Shown here: positions 26,860-35,489 of the stretch, one piece after another | Position numbering within the stretch: position 1 is the first letter of the stretch | Layout of the letters: every line of letters begins with the position of its first letter | Assembly: GCA_034522075.1 (NCBI GenBank) | Contig: JAXHLO010000035.1 | Coordinates: forward strand, 186,001-250,000 | From: UBA7803 sp034522075 | Lineage (GTDB): Bacteria > Pseudomonadota > Gammaproteobacteria > Pseudomonadales > Azotimanducaceae | DNA: 64,000 nucleotides | Direction of reading: 5' to 3' | Program-made: the position numbers and the translations under genes | The notes under the pieces: model-generated | Told to the model about the DNA's origin: nothing | The model's database searches: none | Seen by the model: the letters and a program-made list of their open reading frames with translations, nothing else

Positions 26860-28077
26860 ATGCGACCTTGGCTGATGACAAGTCTGCTATGGGTTTCAAC
26901 CGTACCGCTTTCATCGGTATGGGCGCAAGAACCCGACCCGGCCGCCCTCCTCGCCGACGGCACCGTCGGGCTGTCGTTCCGCTATCGCTATGAGTTCGTC
27001 GATGACGATGCGTTCTCCCGCGACGCCAATGCATCTACCCTGCGCTCCCGGTTGTCGTTTCAATCCGGCAGCTACCGCGACACCACCTTCTTCATCGAGG
27101 TGGAGGACATCCGCGAGATCTTGGCCGACAACTTCAACGCCGGCGCCGGGAACACGCCCGGCCGCTCACAGTACCCTGTGGTCGCCGATCCGGAAGGCAC
27201 CGAGATCAATCAGGCCTACCTCGACTATGACGGCATCACCGGAACCCGCGTGCGGCTCGGCCGGCAGCGCATCAACCTGGACAATCAGCGTTTCGTGGGC
27301 GGTGTCGGCTGGCGGCAGAACGAGCAGACCTATGACGCCCTGTCCGTAGACTGGAGCAACGACCGGGTGCGCGTGTTCTACGCAGCACTCGACAACGTCA
27401 ACCGCATCTTCGGTGAAGACGTGGCCGCCGGCGACCACCGTCAGGCACCCAGTCACCTGCTCAACATAAGCGCCAACGTCGCTGATGTGGGGCGCGCCTC
27501 GGCCTACCACTACGCCATCGACAACGACGACGCGGCCGGGTTCTCGACGCAGACCACCGGCGCGCGCCTGGCCGGCAGCCGAGCGCTGCCGGAGTTCACG
27601 CTCAACTATCTGGCGGAGTATGCCCGCCAGAGCGACTTCGCCGACAATCCGCAGAACTATACCGCCGACTACTGGCATGTGAACGCTGCTGCCAGCGTTG
27701 GCGAGTTGACCCTGACCGCGGGTTGGGAAGTGCTGTCCGGCAACGCGGACGATCCCGGCGCAGCGTTCCGCACGCCGCTGGCCACCCTGCACGCCTTCAA
27801 CGGCTGGGCGGATCAGTTTCTCACCACGCCGCAGGCAGGCCTGGATGACCGCTACCTGCGCCTCGGTACCACGCTCGGCGACTGGACGCTCGAAGCACGC
27901 GGCCACCGCTTCAGCGCTGAGGACGGCGGTACCCGCTTCGGCAACGAGTTCGATGTGCGCGCCGGCCGGAAATTCGGCGAGCATCTGCAGTTCGACGTCT
28001 TCGCCGCAGCGTTCGACGGTGCCGGCGGTTTCGCCGACGTGCGCAAGCTCTGGCTGATGCTCAGCGCCAGTTTCTAG
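26860..28077 (+). CDS. alginate-export-like outer-membrane porin
   Basis: This 405-residue protein has a signal peptide (MRPWLMTSLLWVSTVPLSSV, cleaved before QEPDP) and a barrel rich in alternating strands. The segments LSFRYRYEFVDDDAF, EINQAYLDYDGITGTRVRLG, RQRINLDNQRFVGGVGWRQN and the closing LWLMLSASF match the alginate_exp-type porin family seen beside respiratory genes. The cargo is unknown. The ATG at 26860 follows GTGGAGACAAC. Its TAG stop shares a CTAG with the opposing nsrR stop, so the two genes overlap tail to tail by 4 bases. Confidence 0.78.
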   Translation: MRPWLMTSLLWVSTVPLSSVWAQEPDPAALLADGTVGLSFRYRYEFVDDDAFSRDANASTLRSRLSFQSGSYRDTTFFIEVEDIREILADNFNAGAGNTPGRSQYPVVADPEGTEINQAYLDYDGITGTRVRLGRQRINLDNQRFVGGVGWRQNEQTYDALSVDWSNDRVRVFYAALDNVNRIFGEDVAAGDHRQAPSHLLNISANVADVGRASAYHYAIDNDDAAGFSTQTTGARLAGSRALPEFTLNYLAEYARQSDFADNPQNYTADYWHVNAAASVGELTLTAGWEVLSGNADDPGAAFRTPLATLHAFNGWADQFLTTPQAGLDDRYLRLGTTLGDWTLEARGHRFSAEDGGTRFGNEFDVRAGRKFGEHLQFDVFAAAFDGAGGFADVRKLWLMLSASF

Positions 28078-28514
28078 CCGAGACTCCGGACATTCAACAA
28101 CCGCTGCAACGGCTCCGGTTCGGCCACCAGGTCGGCCAGGGTGTAGCCATCGAGCACGTCCAGAAACGCTGTCAGGGCATCGTTCAATACGCCGGCCAGA
28201 ACGCAGACCGGCGTGATCACGCAGCGATTGTCCGCACGGAAGCATTCCACCAGCCCCAGCTCGCTCTCCATGTCGCGCACCACCTGGCCGAGATTGATCT
28301 GGTGTGGCGCCAGACGCAGCCGCATACCGCCGCCCTTGCCGCGGACCGTTTCGATGTAACCCTGGCGGTTGAGATCCTGGACCACCTTCATCAGGTGGTT
28401 GCGCGATACGTCGTAGGCCTCGGCCACCGCCTGCACGGTGCCGAAGCGGTCCGGACGCACGGCCAGATACATGAGCACGCGAAGGCTGTAATCGGTGTAG
28501 CGGGTCAGGCGCAT
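28074..28514 (-). CDS. nsrR: Rrf2 family NO-sensing repressor NsrR
   Basis: This 146-residue Rrf2 protein starts MRLTRYTDYSLRVLMYLAVR with a winged HTH (VAEAYDVSRNHLMKVVQDLN, then QGYIETVRGKGGGMRLR). It carries three cysteines for an Fe-S cluster: Cys91, Cys98 and Cys104 in LVECFRADNRCVITPVCVL, the NsrR arrangement. LDGYTLADLV near the end also matches NsrR. NO damage to the cluster would release DNA. It follows the DUF454 gene with a TGATG overlap, and a matching operator lies upstream of that gene at 28924-28946, implying autoregulation. Confidence 0.88.
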   Translation of the reverse strand: MRLTRYTDYSLRVLMYLAVRPDRFGTVQAVAEAYDVSRNHLMKVVQDLNRQGYIETVRGKGGGMRLRLAPHQINLGQVVRDMESELGLVECFRADNRCVITPVCVLAGVLNDALTAFLDVLDGYTLADLVAEPEPLQRLLNVRSLG

Positions 28515-28903
28515 CAGCGCTCGCCGCGGGCAGGCACGGCGGGTTCCGGGCGGTTGGCCAGCCACGCGCCCACGGCGGTGACAATGCAACACACGACAAT
28601 CTGCATCTGCCAGGCGTCCAGCAGCAGCAGGGAAACGACCAGACTCACCGCCAGTAACGCCAGCGCGCCCACCTTCGCTCGCCGCGTGATCGCCCGTTCC
28701 CGGCGCCACGCCACCAGGTGCGGACCAAATCGCGGATGCGCCAGAAGACGCGCTTCGAGCTCGGGCGAATGCCGGGACGCGGACCAGGCGGCAACCAGCA
28801 GAAACGGCGTGGTCGGTAATACCGGCAACACCGCTCCCAGCGCTGCCGCACTCAGTGCCGCCCCGGTGATGCACCGATAAACGAATCTATAGCTGCCGCT
28901 CAC
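28514..28903 (-). CDS. DUF454 (YbaN-type) inner-membrane protein
   Basis: This 129-residue membrane protein has the family pattern: a first helix CITGAALSAAALGAVLPVLP, then TTPFLLVAAWSASRHSPELE, LLAHPRFGPHLVAWRRERAI, and a final hydrophobic hairpin. The preferred start is the third of three tandem GTG codons, at 28903, which lies 5 bases after GGAG. The function of the family is unknown, but linkage to haem or NO genes is common. It is first in the nsrR transcript and divergent from the globin gene. Confidence 0.78.
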   Translation of the reverse strand: MSGSYRFVYRCITGAALSAAALGAVLPVLPTTPFLLVAAWSASRHSPELEARLLAHPRFGPHLVAWRRERAITRRAKVGALALLAVSLVVSLLLLDAWQMQIVVCCIVTAVGAWLANRPEPAVPARGER

Positions 28904-28923
28904 CACCACTCCACGATGCCCAT

Positions 28924-28946
28924 AACATTCATATATAATACATCTT
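28924..28946. promoter_or_regulatory. predicted NsrR operator
   Basis: This 23-base imperfect palindrome has an 11-1-11 layout: AACATTCATAT, a central A, then TAATACATCTT. Against the NsrR consensus (AAGATGCATTT, one base, AAATGCATCTT) I count 18 of 23 matches. It lies between the divergent DUF454-nsrR transcript and the globin gene, within an AT-rich promoter region, so NsrR probably represses both. Confidence 0.72.
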
Positions 28947-29025
28947 ATCAAGATCAGAGGCTGTGTCCCAGAGCCCCTGGGGGACCGCGACGCAGCTTTC
29001 CGCAACCCCGGCCACGGAGACGCAG

Positions 29026-29427
29026 ATGACCGCCGACGATCCCGTTCTTGCCTCGCTGGAACTGCTGGATGATGACATTACCCGCCCCGTGTACGAACGA
29101 TTCGCCCGGGCCTGCCCGCAGTGGGCGGCCCTCATGAACCACATGGACGGCTATATGCTCGGGCGCATGATGAGCGACGTGCTGGTCCTGCTGATGACGC
29201 CGCCGGCAGAGATCGACCGGCACTACCTGAGCTTCGAAGTAGATTCCCACCGGGCCTACGGCGTCACGCCGGACATGTTCCCGCCGTTGCTCGAAGCGGT
29301 GCGCCAGACCCTTCAGAACACCCTGGGCAGCCGCTGGACCAGCGCCATGGACCGGGCCTGGCGGGAGCGCATAGCCGCACTCGCCGAGGAGATCGACAAC
29401 GTCGCCGCCGCCTCCATCCGCCCTTGA
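29026..29427 (+). CDS. single-domain globin-like protein
   Basis: This 133-residue protein follows the globin helix order. The segment VDSHRAYGVTPDMFPPLLEA (His75, probable proximal F8 ligand) and the following VRQTLQNTLGSRWTSAMDRA, then WRERIAALAEEI, align with helices F to H of bacterial haemoglobins (compare H-x-S-L-G-I-x-P-E-x-Y). The N-terminal part (VYERFARACPQWAALMNHMD) would form helices B-E. Binding of NO or O2 by haem is inferred. ATG 29026 follows GGAGACGCAG; a GTG at 28963 is a weaker alternative. An NsrR operator sits just upstream. Confidence 0.7.
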   Translation: MTADDPVLASLELLDDDITRPVYERFARACPQWAALMNHMDGYMLGRMMSDVLVLLMTPPAEIDRHYLSFEVDSHRAYGVTPDMFPPLLEAVRQTLQNTLGSRWTSAMDRAWRERIAALAEEIDNVAAASIRP

Positions 29428-29490
29428 CCCCACGGCCAACTCCCAGTAAACCGGTAGTCGATCGGTTCTTGTGCAATGGGGAGAGGATGC

Positions 29491-31653
29491 ATGCTTGATC
29501 TCACACGCGGGCTGACTGCAGCCCTGGCCGGCGCGCTGCTCTGCAGCGCTCTGCTCAGCGGCCCTGCGGCTGCCGCCGAAACGGTCACCATTCACCGGGA
29601 TCAATGGGGTGTCCCCCACGTCTACGGCCCCACCGATGCGAGCGTGGTGTTCGGCTATGTTTATGCTCAGGCCGAGGACAACTTCTGGCAGGTGGAAGAC
29701 GTCATCATCCAGGCTATCGGCCGCTACGCCGAGGTCAACGGCGAGCGGGCGGTAGGTGCGGATTATCTGAACCGGGCCCTGCGGGTGGTGGAACTGTCCA
29801 AGGCGGAATGGCGGCAGATGCGCCCTGAAGCCCAGACACTGACCCGGGCGGCGGCCGCCGCACTGAACACGTATCTGGAGCGCTCCGGCACCGAGCCGCG
29901 CCTGATCGAGCACTTCGAGCCCTGGCACTTCGTCGCCTATGCACGCTTCGCCACCTATCAACTGTTCGTCTTCAACCGCGCAGACATCACGCCGGAGGAA
30001 ATAGCCGCCCGTTCGCGCCACATGCTCACCGCTGCCAACTTCGAGGCCGGCAGCCTGGCGCCGGTGGCACGCAACGCCGTGGCCGATGCTCAAGCACAGG
30101 CCGGTTCCAATGCCTGGGCCGTGGCGCCGTCGCGGACCGAATCCGGCAATGCCATGCTGTTCATCAATCCGCATCAGCCGTACTTCGGCCCGGGTCAGTG
30201 GTACGAAGGCCACGTGCACAGCGACCAGGGCCTGCATTTCTCCGGCGCCGGGTTCTTCGGCTCACCGCTGCCCACCATCGGCCACAACGAGCATCTGGGC
30301 TGGACCCACACGGTAAACCGCCCGGACATCGTCGACGTCTACGCCCTGACGCTCGACGACCCGGAGCGCCCGGACAGCTACCGCTACGGCGACGGCTACC
30401 GTGCCATGACCTCCTGGACCGACACGCTGCAGGTAAAAACCGAAGATGGTATGGAAACCCGCACCTTCCGTTTCCAGCGCTCCCACCACGGCCCTGTCGT
30501 GGCCGTTCGCGACGGACAGCCGCTGGCCGTACGCATGGCCCGCTTCGAGGAAGGCGGCCAGCTCGCACAACGCTACGACATGCTGCGGGCCGCGAATCTG
30601 GACGAATTCAAGGCGGCCCTCGACCAGCTCGGCTCGCCCATGTTCAACACCATGTACGCCGACGACGCCGGCAATATCTATTACGCCTACTACGGGGCGG
30701 TGCCGCGCCGCGACCCCGGCATCGACTGGTCCGGCATCGTCGACGGCAGTGACCCCGCCGCGGAATGGCAGGGTTACCACCCGCTGGCTGAGCTGCCCAC
30801 GCTGACCAATCCGGCGGCCGGCTATCTGCAGAACTGCAATGCCACACCGTTTCTCGCCACCGGCGCGGACGGCAATCTGGCTGCCGGCGACTATCCGCCC
30901 TACATGGCGCCGGAAGACGACAACAACCGCTCGCGCATGTCGCGCATTCTGCTCGGCGGCGACCTGACATTCAGCTACGACGAGCTGTCACGGCTGACCT
31001 GGGACACCCGTGTACTGGAAGCCGACACCATGCTGCCCACCCTGCGCGTCGAGCTCGAAGCCCGCGACCTGCCGCAGGCGCGCCGCGAACGGGCTTTCCA
31101 GGCGCTGGAATTGCTCGAGCAATGGGACCGCCGCAGCAGCATCACGTCAGAGCCCATGACCCTGTACTTCTTCTGGCGCCATGCCATGCGGCAACTGGAC
31201 ATGGCAGATCCGGTAGCCGCCTTCGAACACGCGCTGTCGTACATGCAGGACACCTACGGTTCCTGGCAAGTGGCGTGGGGCCAGGTCAACCGTCTGCAGC
31301 GGCGTCACACCAGCGGTGCGGAACCGTTCGACGACGACGCCGAGAGCCTGCCCATCGCCGGCGGCCCCGGCAACCCGTTCGGCATCATCTTCAATTTCTA
31401 CGCCCGCCCCGAACAGGGCCGGCAGGAAATGTACGGCGTCGCGGGGCATTCGTTCGTCGGCCTGGTGGAGTTCGGCGAAACGCCGCGGGCGGAATCGGTG
31501 CTGGTGTTCGGCGCCGACGCGGACCCGCAGTCGCCCCACTACTTCGATCAGTCACGGCTGTTCGCCGAGCAGAGCTATAAGCAGGCCTGGTTCACCAGGG
31601 CGGCCGTCGGCGCCAACGCTCAGTCGACGCTGACCCTCGAGTACACGCCGTAG
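29491..31653 (+). CDS. penicillin-acylase family N-terminal nucleophile hydrolase
   Basis: This 720-residue precursor has a signal peptide (LTAALAGALLCSALLSGPAA), the alpha-chain start VTIHRDQWGVPHVYGPTDAS, and the autoprocessing site before Ser206 in AQAGSNAWAVAPSRT, the nucleophile that begins the beta chain. LPTIGHNEHLGWTHTVNRPD and later GGPGNPFGIIFNFYARP fit the family. It would cleave an amide such as an acyl-homoserine lactone or a cyclic lipopeptide; the substrate is unproven. It is a monocistronic-looking gene, convergent with the DUF4136 gene across a GC-rich hairpin. Confidence 0.87.
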   Translation: MLDLTRGLTAALAGALLCSALLSGPAAAAETVTIHRDQWGVPHVYGPTDASVVFGYVYAQAEDNFWQVEDVIIQAIGRYAEVNGERAVGADYLNRALRVVELSKAEWRQMRPEAQTLTRAAAAALNTYLERSGTEPRLIEHFEPWHFVAYARFATYQLFVFNRADITPEEIAARSRHMLTAANFEAGSLAPVARNAVADAQAQAGSNAWAVAPSRTESGNAMLFINPHQPYFGPGQWYEGHVHSDQGLHFSGAGFFGSPLPTIGHNEHLGWTHTVNRPDIVDVYALTLDDPERPDSYRYGDGYRAMTSWTDTLQVKTEDGMETRTFRFQRSHHGPVVAVRDGQPLAVRMARFEEGGQLAQRYDMLRAANLDEFKAALDQLGSPMFNTMYADDAGNIYYAYYGAVPRRDPGIDWSGIVDGSDPAAEWQGYHPLAELPTLTNPAAGYLQNCNATPFLATGADGNLAAGDYPPYMAPEDDNNRSRMSRILLGGDLTFSYDELSRLTWDTRVLEADTMLPTLRVELEARDLPQARRERAFQALELLEQWDRRSSITSEPMTLYFFWRHAMRQLDMADPVAAFEHALSYMQDTYGSWQVAWGQVNRLQRRHTSGAEPFDDDAESLPIAGGPGNPFGIIFNFYARPEQGRQEMYGVAGHSFVGLVEFGETPRAESVLVFGADADPQSPHYFDQSRLFAEQSYKQAWFTRAAVGANAQSTLTLEYTP

Positions 31654-31667
31654 GCCGGCAACCGGCC
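31653..31667. terminator. GC-rich hairpin between convergent genes
   Basis: A perfect 6-bp stem (GGCCGG and CCGGCC) closes a CAA loop, directly after the acylase stop codon and 3 bases before the end of the DUF4136 gene. There is no U-run on either side, so it may slow polymerase or be chance. Confidence 0.35.
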
Positions 31668-31669
31668 GC

Positions 31670-32242
31670 TTACAGCGTGTCGGTAGCGCGCGGCGGAAAG
31701 TCGCCGAATACCCGGGCGACTACGGCCCGCACGCGCTGCGGGTCGAAAGCGAAGTCGGCCGCATCGCCGCGGGCGCGGGAAATGCCTTCCCAGACCAGCC
31801 GGTTGCGGCCGGCGTCTACCACGTCGACGTGCAGGGTGCCTTCCGTGTATTGCTCGACGTCCCTGTCGTAGCCGGTCCAGACCCCGTAGTGCCGATGAAA
31901 CAGGCCGTAGCTGAATGCGACGTCCGGCCGCCGCCGCAGACTTTCCACGACTTCCTTGGTTTCGACGAAGAAATTGATCTGCAGATCGGCGCCGTCATCC
32001 ATGTAGCGGTAGCCCCGGGCCTCCAGCTCGGCCCGGGTGGCCTGCATGAGATTCTGACTCAGAATACTGGTGGTGCCCTGCTCGCGGTCGGTGCCCAGCG
32101 GCTCATGAAAGCTGAACGTGGCATAGGCAGAGAAATCGGTCTGCGGGGCGCGGGCCACGTCGACCCTGGGGGCGGCGGCGCACCCGGCGAGCCAGCCAAC
32201 CACCAGGCCAGCCACCAATAAATTTCGACAGATCAAGGACAT
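31670..32242 (-). CDS. DUF4136 lipoprotein
   Basis: This 190-residue protein has a lipoprotein signal (LLVAGLVVGWLAGC) and a DUF4136 domain: DFSAYATFSFHEP near the N-terminus, ARGYRYMDDGADLQINFFVE in the middle, and GTLHVDVVDAGRNRLVWEGI towards the end. These periplasmic proteins have unknown roles. The start is ambiguous among closely spaced ATGs at 32272, 32248 and 32242; the last has the best spacing from GAGAG. Confidence 0.8.
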   Translation of the reverse strand: MSLICRNLLVAGLVVGWLAGCAAAPRVDVARAPQTDFSAYATFSFHEPLGTDREQGTTSILSQNLMQATRAELEARGYRYMDDGADLQINFFVETKEVVESLRRRPDVAFSYGLFHRHYGVWTGYDRDVEQYTEGTLHVDVVDAGRNRLVWEGISRARGDAADFAFDPQRVRAVVARVFGDFPPRATDTL

Positions 32243-32509
32243 ACGCATACTCTCAGGCGTGTTCATGGGCATCCTCAGGCACGCCGGCCAGGATCTTGCG
32301 GCCGCTGATCATGCTGGAAACCAGCGTACCACCGCCGCGCAGTTCAGTGAAAACCACGGCGGCCGACGTGCGGCCCGGAGCAGCCCGCCATGCGGAATTC
32401 CACGGATAAGCGCCCGTTCGCGATCCAAGCCTTTGAACCCGGCCGGAGTCAGAGTAATGTTGCGCCTATCATTGCCAATGATTCTGCAGCAGGAGCGGCA
32501 AGGGAGCCT

Positions 32510-32890
32510 ATGAGCGAACAATCGAGATCCAGTGATCCCATGGAGAAGTTCCGCGAACTGGTGACCGAGTGGGAGCGGGGCTTCGACACACTGGCCAACC
32601 GGGTCATGGGCACCGATGAGTTCAGCCGCACCATGAACCAGTTCCAGAACCTGCAGCTCACCATGCAGAAGGCCTTCGCCGAGGTCATGGGCAAACACCT
32701 GGCCAACCTCAATCTGCCGAGCCGCGACGATGTGCTGCGCGTGGGCGAAGCCGTCCACGAGGTCGACATGCGCCTGGCCCGGATGGAACTGAAGCTCGAG
32801 GAAGTCGCCCGTGCTGCCGGCGTCGACACGAGCAAGCCGAGGAAGGGTCCGCCGCGGACCAAACAGCCACCCAGCGCCCGGGAGTCGTGA
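32510..32890 (+). CDS. phaE: short PhaE-like PHA synthase subunit
   Basis: This 126-residue helical protein has a coiled-coil-like core (MNQFQNLQLTMQKAFAEVMG, VHEVDMRLARMELKLEEVAR) and a basic Pro/Lys/Arg tail. Position directly before a class III PHA synthase gene (TGATG overlap) and the C-terminal helix pattern support PhaE, which partners PhaC. Typical PhaE is longer (about 300-400 residues), so this is a shortened form or a phasin-like protein. Confidence 0.65.
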   Translation: MSEQSRSSDPMEKFRELVTEWERGFDTLANRVMGTDEFSRTMNQFQNLQLTMQKAFAEVMGKHLANLNLPSRDDVLRVGEAVHEVDMRLARMELKLEEVARAAGVDTSKPRKGPPRTKQPPSARES

Positions 32891-33969
32891 TGTCCAGCGA
32901 GGCACCTTCAGCACCGTCCACCACCGAGCGGCTGAAAAACATCGTCGACCAGGCGATTCTGCGCAGCGTCAAGGGCCTCGAATACGTTACCTCGCCCGCC
33001 CCCGCCGTGGGCCTCACCCCCAAAGAAGTGCTTTATGAACGCGGCACGCTGCGGCTTTATCACTATCTGCCGCAGGCCGACGAGGTCTATCGGGTGCCGA
33101 TTCTGCTGGTCATGGCCACCACCAACAAGGCCTACGTATTCGATCTGGCGCCGGGGCAGAGCATGGTGGAATTCCTGCTCAAGGAAGGTTTCGACGTCTA
33201 CGTCATCGACTGGGCGCCGCCCCTGCCGGAAGAAAAGCGCCTCGATCTGGCCGACTACACCCAGGACTTCCTGCCCACCTGCATTCGTGAAATTCAACGG
33301 GACAGCGGCGAGCCGGACGTATCCATCGTCGGCTACTGCATGGGCGGCGTGCTGTCGCTCATCTACGCGGCCAGCAACCCGGATGGGCCGCTGAAGAATC
33401 TGGCATGCCTCACCACGCCGGTGAACTGGGCCGAGATGGGGCTGACGCGCATCTGGTCGGATCCGCGGCACTTCGACGTTGACCGGCTGGTGGACACCCT
33501 GGGTATCGTTCCTCAAGACGTGGTTCAGGCCTCCTTCGAGATGCTGCGGCCGGCCCAGCGCACCGCCGGGCGCATACGCGTCTGGGAACAGATCTGGAAC
33601 GACGAGTTCGTCAAGTCATACCGCGCCTTCGAGCGCTGGGGCAACGAAACCCTGCCTCTGGCCGGCGAATACTTCCGCGAAGTGACCAAAGAGCTCATGT
33701 GGGGCAACAAACTGTATAGCGGCGAACTGCAGGTGGGCGGGCGGTCCGCCAACCTCAGGGACATTACCGTGCCCGTCCTGAGCGCCATGGCCGAGCACGA
33801 CCACATCGTCAGCTACGATGCCAGCAAACCCCTGCTCGAGCTGGTGGGATCCGAAGATAAGGAGGAACTGGTGCTGAAAGGCGGACACGTCAGTCTCATA
33901 GCAGGGCCCAACGCCGTACGGCGCATGTGGCCCGTTCTGTCGCGCTGGCTGGCGGAGCGCTCCACATGA
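32890..33969 (+). CDS. phaC: class III poly(3-hydroxyalkanoate) synthase PhaC
   Basis: This 359-residue alpha/beta-hydrolase-fold synthase polymerises 3-hydroxyacyl-CoA into storage polyester. The lipase-like box is GYCMGG with nucleophile Cys150. The catalytic Asp (AMAEHDHIVSYDASKPLLEL) and His (LKGGHVSLIAGPNAVRRMWP) follow. The length near 355 fits class III. It is flanked by phaE-like and GNAT genes with 1- and 4-base overlaps, forming a three-gene operon. Confidence 0.88.
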   Translation: MSSEAPSAPSTTERLKNIVDQAILRSVKGLEYVTSPAPAVGLTPKEVLYERGTLRLYHYLPQADEVYRVPILLVMATTNKAYVFDLAPGQSMVEFLLKEGFDVYVIDWAPPLPEEKRLDLADYTQDFLPTCIREIQRDSGEPDVSIVGYCMGGVLSLIYAASNPDGPLKNLACLTTPVNWAEMGLTRIWSDPRHFDVDRLVDTLGIVPQDVVQASFEMLRPAQRTAGRIRVWEQIWNDEFVKSYRAFERWGNETLPLAGEYFREVTKELMWGNKLYSGELQVGGRSANLRDITVPVLSAMAEHDHIVSYDASKPLLELVGSEDKEELVLKGGHVSLIAGPNAVRRMWPVLSRWLAERST

Positions 33970-34556
33970 GTCTGCTGACCCAGCGCTACCCGCGCAATGC
34001 GGCCATCGCCCGCGGCGAGGTGAGTCTGGCTCTCATGTCACGCGAGGACGAAGCCGGGATGCTGGAATTCGCCCGCAGCCTGCCGGTGCACGATCTGCTG
34101 TTCCTGCGCCGCGACATCACTCACCCCAAAGTCATGTCGGCCTGGTCCAGCGAAATCGAAGCGGGCAGCATCACCAGCCTGATCGCCCGGGAGGCCGGAA
34201 CCATCATCGGCTGTACCGCCGTGGTCCGCGACGAGCTGTCGTTCTCGCCCCACGTCGGCGAGCTGCGTGTCCTGGTATCGCCCCAGGGCCGCGACCGGGG
34301 CCTGGGCCGGGTGCTGATTCAGGAGTGTTTCCTGATCGCGCTGGGCCTGAAGCTGCAGAAGCTCATCGCGCAGATGACCGTCGACCAGAAAAGCGCCATC
34401 GCCGTGTTCGAGGAGATGGGGTTCACCGCGGAGGCCCTGCTGAAAGAGCACGTGCAGGACCCGGACGGCACCAAGCACGATCTGGTCGTCCTGTCACACG
34501 ACGTCGAACGTTTCCAGGCGCAGATGGAAGCCTACGGGCTCACCGACGTGCTGTAG
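33966..34556 (+). CDS. GNAT family N-acetyltransferase
   Basis: This 196-residue protein has the acetyl-CoA loop as LVSPQGRDRGLGRVLIQECF and the C-terminal TVDQKSAIAVFEEMGFTAEA motif. The N-terminal part (MSREDEAGMLEFARSLPVHD) forms the first strand and helix. It is coupled to phaC by an ATGA overlap, which suggests a role linked to polyester or acyl-CoA metabolism, but its acceptor substrate is unknown. Confidence 0.82.
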   Translation: MSLLTQRYPRNAAIARGEVSLALMSREDEAGMLEFARSLPVHDLLFLRRDITHPKVMSAWSSEIEAGSITSLIAREAGTIIGCTAVVRDELSFSPHVGELRVLVSPQGRDRGLGRVLIQECFLIALGLKLQKLIAQMTVDQKSAIAVFEEMGFTAEALLKEHVQDPDGTKHDLVVLSHDVERFQAQMEAYGLTDVL

Positions 34557-34590
34557 CCGGCATGGCACAGCGCTGCAGGGCGTTGCGCGA

Positions 34591-35373
34591 TCACGTACCC
34601 GTGAACTTCGCCGGGCGCCGTTCGAGAAACGCGGCTACGCCTTCGGTATGGTCATAGCTCTTGAAGCATTCCGCCAGAGCGTGGGTGTGCCGCTGCATAT
34701 GCCCGGCGACGTCCGAACCCAGCCCTTCGTAGACCAGGCCCTTGATGCGCGCGTGCGAGAACGGTGAGCCCTGCATGATGGCCTCCGCCAGGGAACGCGC
34801 TTCGGCCGACAACTCTTTGGGATCCACCACCGCGGCGACGTAACCGATGTCCAGCGCCTCGCGGGCGCTCAGGAATTCGCCGGTATAGAGCAGCCGCAAG
34901 GCCCGGGCCGGGCCGATCAGGCGCGGCAGCAGCCAGCTTCCAGCGCCGGTGTCCGGTACCAGCCCGCGGTGCGCGAAATTCCAGGCGAACCGGGCATTGG
35001 GCGTCGCCAGACGAATATCGCATTGCGAGGTGAATTCGGCTCCCATGCCCACGGCCGGTCCGTCGATGGCGGCGATGACCGGCTTGGGGCATTCCACCAG
35101 CGGCCACCAGCGCTCCCGGTCTTCCGCCGAGCCGCGCAGGCCGCGCTCTTCCCCGGGAATGGTCGCCAGATCGGCCAGGTCCGTGCCGGCGCAGAAGGCG
35201 CCGGGAACACCGGTGACGATGACCACGCGCGCATCCGGATCACCGCCGGCACGCCGCACCACCTCGATGAAGTTACCGAGCATTTCGTAGGTCATGGCGT
35301 TCTTCTTATCGGGGCGATCGATGGTGATGGTCGCGACCCCGTCCTGCACCTCGTAAAGTATGTGATCCGCCAT
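34591..35373 (-). CDS. enoyl-CoA hydratase/isomerase family protein
   Basis: This 260-residue crotonase-fold protein has ITIDRPDKKNAMTYEMLGNF, the oxyanion-hole segments VPGAFCAGTDLADL and AAIDGPAVGMGAEFTSQCDI, and DTGAGSWLLPRLIGPARALR with GEFLSAREALDIGYV. The catalytic Glu positions of true hydratases are not both clear (DTGAG replaces the usual PEAG/PDxG), so a different acyl-CoA reaction is possible. It is convergent with the phaC operon. Confidence 0.85.
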   Translation of the reverse strand: MADHILYEVQDGVATITIDRPDKKNAMTYEMLGNFIEVVRRAGGDPDARVVIVTGVPGAFCAGTDLADLATIPGEERGLRGSAEDRERWWPLVECPKPVIAAIDGPAVGMGAEFTSQCDIRLATPNARFAWNFAHRGLVPDTGAGSWLLPRLIGPARALRLLYTGEFLSAREALDIGYVAAVVDPKELSAEARSLAEAIMQGSPFSHARIKGLVYEGLGSDVAGHMQRHTHALAECFKSYDHTEGVAAFLERRPAKFTGT

Positions 35374-35489
35374 GACTTACCCCTCTGTCTGCCGCAATGC
35401 GTGTAACGGCCAATATACCGGCACACCTGGGTCAGTGCGATGCCAGGGAGCCGTGGTATATTTTCATCGCACACGACCCGGGGAGAGTC

